This document shows, piece by piece, positions 43,038-51,900 of a stretch of 64,000 nt of DNA; the stretch's first letter is position 1, and every line of letters starts with the position of its first letter. Source of the DNA: Cohnella hashimotonis (GTDB taxonomy: Bacteria; Bacillota; Bacilli; Paenibacillales; Paenibacillaceae); NCBI RefSeq assembly GCF_030014955.1, contig NZ_JAGRPV010000001.1, positions 4,526,001 through 4,590,000 on the forward strand. Direction: 5' to 3'. Made by a program: the position numbers and the translations under genes. The notes under the pieces were generated by a model. The model had not been told where the DNA came from. It was given only the letters and a program-made list of their open reading frames with translations, and did no database searches.

Positions 43038-43948
43038 ACGATGCTCTCCCCTCTTAACATTTTGGACAGACCGTTCACCGAAAAGAGCAGCACGACGCTG
43101 ATCAAGCTCTTCAGCATGCTGATCGCCACGGACACCGAGTAGCTGCCCCCGCCCATGGCCAGGTTGTAGACGTACAGGTCCAGCACCTGAATGCTGTCTT
43201 TGTTGAACGCGTTCTGAAAGACGAAGTACTGCTCCAGGCCGTTGTTCAGGAAGCTTGCGATCTGCAGCATCAGCAGGACGAAGTAGGTCGGCAGCATGCT
43301 CGGCAGAACGACGTGGCGGATTACCTGCATGCGGGTCGCGCCGTCGACGTGGGCCGCCTCGTAGAGGGAGTCGTCGATGCCCATGATTGCGGCGATGTAC
43401 AGGATCGCGGACCACCCTAACGCTTTCCAGGTTGTCCACATCCACATCGTGAGCCACACGTGATCGGAGCTCTGGAGGAACAGGATCGGCGCGTCGGTCA
43501 GGCCCAGCTGCCGCAGCATGCCGTTAATGACGCCTTCGCTCGAGAACATGGAGAAGGCGAGGGAATACACCAGCACCCAGCTGATAAAGTTCGGAAGCGT
43601 GGTCACCGTCTGGATGAACTTCCGGAAGCGGACGGCCTTAATCTCTGTGAGGAAGATGGCGAACACCATCGGCAGCCAGGAGAACAGCAGCGTCAGGCCG
43701 CTCATGCCGAACGTGTTCTTGATGACTTGCAGCAGTTGATCGACCTTTACCTGGTTTTCGACCAGCGATCTGAACCACTGAAGCCCGACGAACGGCGACT
43801 TGGACAACGGAATCGGAGGCGTGTAGTCGAAAAAGGCGTATACCCAGCCGTACAGGGGGTAGTAGGCGAAGATGAACAGCAGAACCATAAAAGGAGAGAT
43901 ATAGAGAAACTTCCTGAACGACGTGCTTCTCTTGTTGTAAGTCAGCAT
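43034..43948 (-). CDS. Sugar ABC permease (LplB/YtcP type)
   Basis: A 304-residue permease with six transmembrane segments, the first in LYISPFMVLLFIFAYYPLYG, and the EAA loop SLYEAAHVDGATRMQVIRHV. It is the first gene of the operon permease-permease-SBP-esterase-GH43, expressed from promoter B. GGCGGAG precedes the ATG. Confidence 0.93.
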   Translation of the reverse strand: MLTYNKRSTSFRKFLYISPFMVLLFIFAYYPLYGWVYAFFDYTPPIPLSKSPFVGLQWFRSLVENQVKVDQLLQVIKNTFGMSGLTLLFSWLPMVFAIFLTEIKAVRFRKFIQTVTTLPNFISWVLVYSLAFSMFSSEGVINGMLRQLGLTDAPILFLQSSDHVWLTMWMWTTWKALGWSAILYIAAIMGIDDSLYEAAHVDGATRMQVIRHVVLPSMLPTYFVLLMLQIASFLNNGLEQYFVFQNAFNKDSIQVLDLYVYNLAMGGGSYSVSVAISMLKSLISVVLLFSVNGLSKMLRGESIV

Positions 43949-44027
43949 GCGTACTCCGCCTCTCCTCTTCGTTTCGAATGGGCCTTACCTTTCATATCGA
44001 TCTCCCTTCCTTCGTGCCGCGAAGTCT

Positions 44028-44041
44028 TGATGGCGCTTTCA
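44028..44041 (-). promoter_or_regulatory. cre site at the permease operon promoter
   Basis: Minus-strand TGAAAGCGCCATCA matches 13 of 14 positions of the CcpA consensus TGWAANCGNTNWCA. It lies at the expected transcription start, so CcpA should repress the operon when glucose is present. Confidence 0.7.
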
Positions 44042-44048
44042 TGTTTCC

Positions 44049-44112
44049 ATTATAGGCACCCGATCATACCCCTAACTACGTGCATCTTTTTACTTGCTTA
44101 ACGATCGTTTAC
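44049..44112 (-). promoter_or_regulatory. Promoter B with a 33-base conserved upstream element
   Basis: -10 TATAAT (44049-44054) with a weak -35 TAGTTA (44073-44078) 18 bases away, as expected for an activated promoter. The element at 44080-44112 (AAAGATGCAC at its inner end, GTAAAC at its outer end, and a near-palindrome TAAACGATCGTTAA) matches promoter C at 23 of 33 positions. Confidence 0.6.
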
Positions 44113-44167
44113 TAAAATGAAAGCGCAACCTATTCCAGAGAGCATCGTCCCTGAACAAAGAAAAAGA

Positions 44168-44186
44168 GAGAATCCGCCGGATTCTC
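44168..44186 (-). terminator. Terminator of the GH127-GH43-GH43 operon
   Basis: Stem gagaatccg/cggattctc with a 1-base centre (an effective loop of several bases); on the minus strand it is followed by CTCTTTTTCTTTG. Confidence 0.75.
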
Positions 44187-44210
44187 CCTGAAGTAAAGAC
44201 TGTTTGAAAA

Positions 44211-45209
44211 TCACTCCCCGCTCTCGTCCTCCGGATACGGATCGATCGTCAGAATCGTCCCGTCCTCGCCGTAGTGCAGCTCCGTATACTTGACGCAGCG
44301 CTTATGGTTGACGCCGCCCGACAGGGAGCTGTCGTGGTAGAAAAGATACCACTTGTCCTGAAATTGAACGATGGAGTGATGGGTCGTCCAGCCGATGACG
44401 GGCGTCAGGATCGTTCCCTTGAAGGTGTACGGTCCGAGCGGATCGCGGCTGACGGCATAGACCAGCTTGTGCGTCGTCCCGGTCGAGTAGGACAAGTAAT
44501 ACAGGCCCGCATGCTTGTGTACCCACGGACCCTCGAAGTAGCGCCTGTCCTCGTCGCCCGCAAGGATCGGGCTGCCGTCTTCGTCAACGATCTCAACCTC
44601 ATGCGGCATTGCCTGGAACGACAGCATATCGTCGCTCAGCAGCGCGACGCGCGGACCGAGTGCCGGTGCGTCGGGTGCGAGCTCTTCCGGATCCGGCCGG
44701 AATTCGCCCGTCCGCCACTTCTCCAGCTGACCGCCCCACAGACCGCCAAAGTACATATAGCTGCGGCCGTCGTCGTCGACGAACACCGCCGGGTCGATGC
44801 TGAAGCTTCCCTCTATATAGTTCGGCTGCGCCAGGAACGGCCCCTCCGGGGAAACGCTTGTCGCGACGCCGATCCGGAAGATGCCTTCTCGGTCGCGAGC
44901 CGGGAAGAAAAGATAATACATACCGTTCTTGTGCGCGGCATCCGGCGCCCACATCTGCTTGGACGCCCACGGCACGTCCCGAATATGCAGCGCTTCGCCG
45001 TGATCGACGACCGGGGAATCGAAGCTGTCCAAGGACAGGACATGGTAGTCCTCCATCCGGTATTGGTCGCCGTTGTCGTTGCTCTCGCCGTCATGGTCGA
45101 GATCGTGCGAAGGGTAGATATAGATTCGCCCGTTGAATACGTGCGCGGACGGATCCGCCGTGTAAATATGGGTCACGAGCGGCTGATTCTGCTTCGGGAC
45201 TTGAGTCAT
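44211..45209 (-). CDS. GH43-family glycosidase (single domain)
   Basis: A 332-residue five-bladed propeller enzyme. The start ADPSAHVFNGRIYIYPSHD carries the catalytic-base Asp, SIDPAVFVDDDGRSYMYFGG the middle Asp, and RRYFEGPWVHKHAGLYYLSY the general-acid Glu. It is likely a cytoplasmic beta-xylosidase or alpha-L-arabinofuranosidase. It is the last gene of its operon, 18 bases after the second GH43 gene. Confidence 0.92.
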   Translation of the reverse strand: MTQVPKQNQPLVTHIYTADPSAHVFNGRIYIYPSHDLDHDGESNDNGDQYRMEDYHVLSLDSFDSPVVDHGEALHIRDVPWASKQMWAPDAAHKNGMYYLFFPARDREGIFRIGVATSVSPEGPFLAQPNYIEGSFSIDPAVFVDDDGRSYMYFGGLWGGQLEKWRTGEFRPDPEELAPDAPALGPRVALLSDDMLSFQAMPHEVEIVDEDGSPILAGDEDRRYFEGPWVHKHAGLYYLSYSTGTTHKLVYAVSRDPLGPYTFKGTILTPVIGWTTHHSIVQFQDKWYLFYHDSSLSGGVNHKRCVKYTELHYGEDGTILTIDPYPEDESGE

Positions 45210-45227
45210 CTAAGGTTCGCTCCATTC

Positions 45228-46754
45228 TTAATAGAGTCCGCCGCTCTTGACGTAACGGAAATAATCGAAGTCAGCGCAGCCGCCATACTCGCGGGTCGCG
45301 TAATTGAACAAGCCGATCCGGTAGCCCATGAAGTGATCGAGCGTATACTTCATTTGGAGCGGGCGTCCGATCGTCCGCCATGCTTCGCCTTCTGCTGCAT
45401 AAGAAAAGACTGCCGTATCGACGCTCTCCCTGAAGTCAAAATCGATCTTCAAGCGGATTCGCTCGCCGGCGATCGGCAAGATTTCCGCGATCTCCTCGCT
45501 TCCGTCCACTCCTCGCACGCACATCGCGACGCGCATCTCGCCGTTATCGCCGACCCAAATGCCGACGGTGCCATATCCGCCCTGCAGCGCTACAAGGCCG
45601 GCGCGATCGCCCGGTTTCATCCCCGTCGCGTCCAGCAGCGTCTCTCCGACGCAGACTGGACCTTCCGTTCGCTGCGTCAGCGTATTGCGGGCGCGCTCGA
45701 TTCGGTCGACCATCGATCCCGTCGTCAGCCGCAGCCAACCCGGGCGCTCCGTCACCGACCACCGCCTGTCGTCCGGGTTATGGTTCCACTGCCAGTTCAG
45801 CGCCAGCTTATTTTCGGAATAGTCGAATTCGTCGCTGATGACAAGCGGCTTGGGCGCCGGATCCGGCCGCGGCAGCGGCACTTCGAACGTCTGGGGTACC
45901 TGGCCGCCCTCGCCGAGAACCGGCCAATCGTTCTCCCAACGCATCGGCACGAGACACGGAAGACGGCCGACGGCATCGTGATCCTGGAACAGCATCGCGT
46001 ACCATTCGCCATCCGGCGTGTCTACGATCCCGCCTTGGGCGACGCCGTTGTTGCGATAACCCAGGTCGTCGTCGAGCGCGATGCGGCGCTCGTAGGGACC
46101 GAGCAGCTCCCGCGAACGGTAGACAAGCTGCCGGCGGCGCCGATGGCCGACGTTCGGCCATTCGATAAAGAATAGATAATAGTAGCCGTTGAGCTTATAC
46201 GCGTGACAGCCCTCGCAGCGCAAACCGATGCCTTCGCTCTCCGTCTCGAACAGCAGCCGATCGAGGCCGCCTTCTCTTGGCGCCGAAGCGGTCTCTGTCA
46301 GCTCCCGGATGCGGATGTCGCCGTTGCCGTAGATGACATAGACGCGTCCGTCGTCATCGAACAGCAAGCTCGGATCGTGGTGCAGCCCCTCGATGACGGA
46401 GCGCTCCCACGGCCCTCGCTCGATATCCGCCGCGCGATACACGTAGAACCGGTTCATATCGTTGCTGCTAAAGGCGACGTAGTACATGCCGTCACGATAG
46501 CGAAGACATGGCGCCCAAGATCCATTGCCGTAGACGCCTCTGCCGTCGATCAAATTATGGGCGTCGTTGTCCTCCAGCTTGTCGAAGACGTAGCTCACAA
46601 GCTCCCAATGCATCAGATCTCCGGACTTCATAATCGGACAGCCGGGCATCGAATGCATGCTGGTGCTGACCATATAGTAGACGGAGCCGACCCGGATGAC
46701 GCTGACGTCCGGAACGTCGGCCCACAGGATCGGGTTGGCGACGGTTGTATGCAT
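45228..46754 (-). CDS. GH43-family beta-xylosidase-type enzyme with C-terminal lectin-like domain
   Basis: A 508-residue XynB-type enzyme. The N-terminal propeller has NPILWADVPDVSVIRVGSVY, LHHDPSLLFDDDGRVYVIYG and EGIGLRCEGCHAYKLNGYYY. A C-terminal concanavalin-like beta-sandwich (about 315-508) begins ISDEFDYSENKLALNWQWNH, as in GH43 beta-xylosidases, where it shapes the active site. There is no signal peptide. AGGGAG precedes the ATG, and the gene lies 22 bases after GH127. Confidence 0.93.
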   Translation of the reverse strand: MHTTVANPILWADVPDVSVIRVGSVYYMVSTSMHSMPGCPIMKSGDLMHWELVSYVFDKLEDNDAHNLIDGRGVYGNGSWAPCLRYRDGMYYVAFSSNDMNRFYVYRAADIERGPWERSVIEGLHHDPSLLFDDDGRVYVIYGNGDIRIRELTETASAPREGGLDRLLFETESEGIGLRCEGCHAYKLNGYYYLFFIEWPNVGHRRRRQLVYRSRELLGPYERRIALDDDLGYRNNGVAQGGIVDTPDGEWYAMLFQDHDAVGRLPCLVPMRWENDWPVLGEGGQVPQTFEVPLPRPDPAPKPLVISDEFDYSENKLALNWQWNHNPDDRRWSVTERPGWLRLTTGSMVDRIERARNTLTQRTEGPVCVGETLLDATGMKPGDRAGLVALQGGYGTVGIWVGDNGEMRVAMCVRGVDGSEEIAEILPIAGERIRLKIDFDFRESVDTAVFSYAAEGEAWRTIGRPLQMKYTLDHFMGYRIGLFNYATREYGGCADFDYFRYVKSGGLY

Positions 46755-46776
46755 AGCGATCTCCCTTTTACCGAAG

Positions 46777-48660
46777 TTATGGATGGTTGGCCGACGATCT
46801 TCCTTTCACTTTGAAATAAATCTGGAACGGCTCGTACCCGATATCTCGGATTCGCCTCATTTGAATCGCGGGGTCCTGATTGACCGTCTTGAAAAAATAT
46901 CGCCAGCTTCCCCATTCGCGCTCGTTTTCCAGCTCGACCTCGGACGCGGCGTCTTCGATTTCCACATGTAATATCCGTTCCGTCTCCCCAATCCCTGCCA
47001 GCACCTCCGGACCGTACCGGAATGCCCCGATGCTTCCGTCGTCCGGGAGCGGAATGAAACGGATTCCGATCGGCAGGATGACGCTTATTTGGTCACCGTC
47101 CTCCCAGGTTCGGCGAATGGAATAGAAGCTGCCGCTCTCCGCCGTCTTTTCCTGCAAGCTGCCGTTGACATAAATCTTCGCCTCCGCCATGATCCATTCC
47201 GGAATCCGGCAGTGAATGGCGAATTCCTTTGGCGCCGACGTGTGTACGACAATATCGTGCTTGCGATACGACGGCATATTCTCGTGAATCGCGGTCAGCT
47301 CATTGATGCCCTGAAAACCTGCCGTTATCGAGGAATTCATCGAGCTTCCGCTCATGCGATCCTGGGATTGAACGATCCGTACGGGATCGCTTCCGATGTC
47401 AGCGGCCAGCTCTGAATCGAAATATTGGCACACATAAATGCCGTCGCCCCCATCTTGATAATAGAGCCCCCGATTCCAAGCCGCGTTCGCCTGGACCATC
47501 GTTCCGTGGCAGCAGAAGAAGCTGTCCGTCTCCTTGCTCCAATCCTTGCGCAGTCCGGCCTTCATCGGCAGAAAGTAGGTGAGCAGTCCTGTCGAAGGAT
47601 TGTCATGTTTGTTGCCGGTCAAAGGATACTCCTGATAGTACGCCTGCGCCATAATGCCGTTATACAGGTTGTATTCGATATATTGCGCATAGGCGGGATC
47701 TCCCGAATGCCGGAACAGGAACTCGGCCAACCGGTTCATATTGTAGACCGTGCAGTGCTCCTGGTTTTTGTCCCCCAGGCGCGCCTTCATCTTCTGCTTC
47801 GGCAACCATACCTCGCCGGCCGTCTGCCCGCCCGTCGCCAGATCCCCCCTCTCCGTCACCGCGCAATTCCAATAGGACTTCACGATGTCCAACCACCGCT
47901 TGTCGCCTGTTACCTCGTAAGCCCTCGCACAACCGAGCACTTCCGGGATGGTCGTGTTCGCGTGCATATTCGTCAGCGGATCTTTGCCTTCGAGCAGGGG
48001 CTGGAACAGACGACTGCGATAATAGCGTTCGAGCAGCGTCTTATATTTCTCCTTGCCGGTGATGCGCAGCAGATCCGCCCATACCTCCAGCATCCCGCCG
48101 GTCTCCACATCCAGAATGTCGTCGAATTGCTCCCTCGAGAATCGTCCGCTCCAATCCGCGAACCAGTCCGCGAACGAATCCGCAATGCCGAGCGCCTTCT
48201 CGTTTCCCGCATAGAGGTAGGCGTCGACCAGACCCATCAGGATCTTGTGGAGATTGTACTGCGGCGCCCATATACTTTTGCCGCTCGCGATCCAGTGCAG
48301 GTATTTCTCAGGGATGGGACCGACCCACTGCCCTCCATTGTCCTTCTGGCACGGCGCCAGCTCGTCGATGACTAGATCCATTTTCACCTTCAGCTCCGGG
48401 TCTCCGGACTCGTCGACATGCAGGGCTGCCCCCGACAGCCAGTGGCCAAGGAAATGTCCCCGCAGCTGACAGACCGGCGATTCCCATCCGCCATGCGCGT
48501 CGTGCGGAATGTCGCGACCGGCAAAACGCCCCGCTTCCAGCCGATAATTAAAGAGAAGATGATCGCTATTGAGCCTCATCAAATACGAACGGTTCGCCGC
48601 TTTTCTTCGGTTGATCTCCTCGTCGCGCACGATCGCGCTTCTTCCCTTCAGCTGCTCCAA
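46777..48660 (-). CDS. GH127 beta-L-arabinofuranosidase
   Basis: A 627-residue (alpha/alpha)6-barrel enzyme of the former DUF1680 family. The zinc-thiolate centre of Bifidobacterium HypBA1 (Glu338, Cys340, Cys417, Cys418) is matched by NQEHCTVYNM and FFCCHGT, and the acid Glu region by TAGEVW. It releases beta-L-arabinofuranose from arabino-oligosaccharides, such as those of plant hydroxyproline-rich glycoproteins. It has no signal peptide. The start is TTG, 8 bases after GGGGAGGAG. It heads the GH127-GH43-GH43 operon behind promoter C. Confidence 0.93.
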   Translation of the reverse strand: MEQLKGRSAIVRDEEINRRKAANRSYLMRLNSDHLLFNYRLEAGRFAGRDIPHDAHGGWESPVCQLRGHFLGHWLSGAALHVDESGDPELKVKMDLVIDELAPCQKDNGGQWVGPIPEKYLHWIASGKSIWAPQYNLHKILMGLVDAYLYAGNEKALGIADSFADWFADWSGRFSREQFDDILDVETGGMLEVWADLLRITGKEKYKTLLERYYRSRLFQPLLEGKDPLTNMHANTTIPEVLGCARAYEVTGDKRWLDIVKSYWNCAVTERGDLATGGQTAGEVWLPKQKMKARLGDKNQEHCTVYNMNRLAEFLFRHSGDPAYAQYIEYNLYNGIMAQAYYQEYPLTGNKHDNPSTGLLTYFLPMKAGLRKDWSKETDSFFCCHGTMVQANAAWNRGLYYQDGGDGIYVCQYFDSELAADIGSDPVRIVQSQDRMSGSSMNSSITAGFQGINELTAIHENMPSYRKHDIVVHTSAPKEFAIHCRIPEWIMAEAKIYVNGSLQEKTAESGSFYSIRRTWEDGDQISVILPIGIRFIPLPDDGSIGAFRYGPEVLAGIGETERILHVEIEDAASEVELENEREWGSWRYFFKTVNQDPAIQMRRIRDIGYEPFQIYFKVKGRSSANHP

Positions 48661-48709
48661 AACGATTCTCCTCCCCGCACCATGCCATCAACCATGAATA
48701 ACGCTTATA

Positions 48710-48723
48710 TGATTGCGCTTACA
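48710..48723 (-). promoter_or_regulatory. cre site at the GH127 operon promoter
   Basis: Minus-strand TGTAAGCGCAATCA matches 13 of 14 positions of the CcpA consensus and lies at the expected transcription start. Confidence 0.7.
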
Positions 48724-48727
48724 ATTT

Positions 48728-48791
48728 AGTATAAAAGGTTTAAAATTGCGTCAACAATGGGCAAGTTTTTACTTCGTTACCCGATGTTTAC
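48728..48791 (-). promoter_or_regulatory. Promoter C with conserved upstream element
   Basis: -10 TATACT (48728-48733) with TTGACG (48749-48754) at a short 15-base spacing. The 33-base upstream element (48759-48791) matches that of promoter B at 23 positions, including GTAAAC and AAGTAAAAA, and stands at the same distance from the -10. Confidence 0.55.
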
Positions 48792-48853
48792 GAATTGGCG
48801 CGGTAGTGGCCGGCAACGATCTTCCTTCGTCTTCCGCCCCCGGCACAGAGAAA

Positions 48854-48874
48854 CCCCCTTGCTCGGCAAGGGGG
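48854..48874 (-). terminator. Terminator of the giant SLH protein gene
   Basis: Perfect 9-bp stem cccccttgc/gcaaggggg with a 3-base loop, followed on the minus strand by TTTCTCTG, 59 bases after the stop. Confidence 0.8.
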
Positions 48875-48932
48875 TTGATCGGTTATTCAGTTTAAGCTCT
48901 TAGGGAGATCTGTCTGTTTTCTTATCATGCAG

Positions 48933-51900
48933 TTATTTTACGGTGTGATCCACGGAGGCCGCTTGAATGTTGCCGTATGCCCAGTGCTGAGCAGGGACGT
49001 CCGTCCACTTTTGCGCCGCAGTGGTCAGCGGAGCGATGCCCAGTGCGCGGTTGATGATCGTGACGGCTTCCGCACGGGTTAACGTTTGGCTCGGACGGAA
49101 GGTTCCGTCTTCATAGCCGGTAACAATGCCTGCCTTGGCCGTCGATTCGATCGCCGCCTGCGCCCAGTGTCCCGCGATATCGCTGAAGCTGGCTGCATTG
49201 CCTGCGACGCCGGTAATCAAGCGGGCCAGCATCGTCGCCATTTCAGCCCGGGTGATCGTTTGGTTCGGCTTGAAGCTGCCGTCCGCGTACCCCTTCATGA
49301 TGCCGCTTTGGGAGACTTGGCCGATGGCGCCAGCCGCCCAATGATCGGTAGCTACATCGATGTAAGTCGCAGCTGCGCCGGTTGCCGTCTGCTTGAAGGT
49401 ACGGGCGATAATGGTCGCCGCTTCAGCGCGGGTGATGCTCTTACCGGGTCCGAAGGTACCGTCTGCATATCCGGTCATGTAGGCCTTCACTTCAACAGTC
49501 GGATTCATTCCTTCTACACGAACCACGGTAAAGGTACTGAATTTGTTGACCGTAAAGCTAATGCCGGACTTGCCGGACTGGCCGTAAGGAACGATTTGAC
49601 CCTTGACCAATTCCTTGGTGCCGTCGCTGTGTTCGATGAAGATCGCGAGATCCTGCTGCTGTTCGGTCGTTAACGACGCGTCCAGCGGCAGTACGAGCGT
49701 CACTTCGCGGCTTTGCAGGTTCGTATCGATCGTCATCGGACGACCGACTAGCGTGACCTTCGCGTCGCCGGATACGAGTTGAACCTGCGTTTTCGCGCGG
49801 GCTTCGGCATCCGTACGCAGCTGCTGCGTCTTTAACGGTACCAGGTTGAAGTAAATGTCGTCGCCGAAGCCGGTCAACGATCTGCTCGGCACCTTCACTT
49901 CGGCATTGACGGTGAAGAAGTCCAGATCGATTTGGTTTTCGGCAAATTGCTGCGTGGTAGCCTTCGGAAGCGTAAGCTTCGTTTCCGCTACCTCATCCTT
50001 CTCGTCCGGTACGATGATTTTGGCCGAATGAGAGCCGGCTGCCTTCAGCTGGCTAACCGTTTGGGATGCTTGATCCACGGTAAACGTAATGTCGTCTTTC
50101 TTCACGCCATTCGAATCCGTCGTACGTTTGATAGAGACGTTCGATACCGTCGAACCTTGCGCTGCGCCGTTTTCAACGTTCGCAGGAATCGTCTCCGTCA
50201 CTGGACCCGAAGGCGCGCCACCGCCAGAAGGCGGCGTTACCGGCTCGGATTCGGTCGCAAAGTTCCACGCTGTCTTGTCCGAAATGCCAGCAAAGCTGTT
50301 GTCGGACGCATCTGCAAACGCGCCGGTTTCGATCAGCACGTAATAGCTCGCGCCCTTCTTCAGCAGATCGCTTGTCTTGATCGTGACGGTCTTGTCCGCA
50401 ACGGTGACGAGCGCCGTATTGTTGGCTTTGATCGTCGCTACGGTTGCATCGTCGGTCGCATTTTTAACGATAACATTCGCATTTTTCGCTACGACGCTCT
50501 CACTGAATACAATCGAGAGATTCGTAGTCGCGGATACATTCGTTGCATTGTCCGCCGGGCTCAAGGTCGTTACCGTCGGTGCGGTCGTATCCGGCTCAAT
50601 TGGCGCTTTTTCAGTTTTGAAGCTCCAGGTGCTGCCTTCAATGCCGGCATAGCCGTTGCCAGCGAGGTCCTTGAAGGCTCCTGCATCAATCGTTACAAAA
50701 TAAATGGTGTCGTACGCTAAATCGGCAGACGGATTAATGGTTACCACGTTGCCTGTAATCGAGACCTTATTGGAAATGGCTAAAATGGTCTCTGCCGCGT
50801 TCTCATCATTGGTGCTCTTGTAAATCTTAATGTCGGCATCCGAAGCCTTTACGTTCTCGCTAAAGGTCAGTTGCAGATTGGTATCGATCGCGACGTTGGT
50901 AGCCTCTTTGGCAGGCGAGTAGCTGCTGACCGTCGGCGAAGTCGTATCCGGCTCACTTGTTGTGGTAAATTGCCAAACGTTCGGCTCTGAGAAACCTGCA
51001 TACTTATTGCCTGCCGCGTCTCTGAACGTTCCTTTTGCAATTTTCACAAAGTAGCTTGTGTTGTATTCCAGAGCAGCGGATGGATGGATCGTCACCACAT
51101 TACCCTGAATTGTCGCTTTCAAGGCGACGATAGACTGTACTGGCGTTTCAGTATCCGTACTCTTGTAAATCTCGATGTCGTAGTCGCTCGCCTTTACATT
51201 TTCAGTGAATGTAAGCGTCAGATCGGTTCCAATGGCTACACCGGTTGCCCCATTAGCAGGCGAAAAGCTGCTCACCGCCGGCGGCGTCGTGTCGGGCTCA
51301 TTCTCGGTTGTGAAGGTCCAGGTGATGTTGTCGTTGATGCCCGCATATGCGTTAGGATTGGCTGCCTCATCTACAAACGCATCGTTCGAGATATTCACAT
51401 AATAGCTCGTAGCATAGGCCAGTTTGTTCAACTTAATTGTTACTTCGGTTCCTACGATCGACACATCATCGGAGTCAACGGGAATGGTTTGAACCGGTGT
51501 CTGGTCCGCGCTCTTGTAAATCACGATGTTGCCGCTGTTTGCCTTCACATTCTCGCTGAAGGACAGCTCCAGCTTGGAATCAGCAGGAACATTGTTACCC
51601 GTAGGCGAATGGCTCAATAAAGCCGGCGCATCCGTATCCGGTTCTTCGGCTGTCGTAAAATGCCAGGTCTCGCTGTCAGAGATGCCGGCATAAGCGTTGC
51701 CTGCCTCATCTTTAAACGCTGCAGCATCGATTTTTACATAATAGCTTGTTTTGAAATCCAAATCAGACGGGTCGATCGTCACCACTTTGCCCGTGACATC
51801 CACCTGATTGGAACCAACGGGAATTTGTTGAATCGGATCCTCGTCGTCGGTACTATCGTAAATCTCGATATTCCCGCTATTGGCAACGACATTTTCGTTA

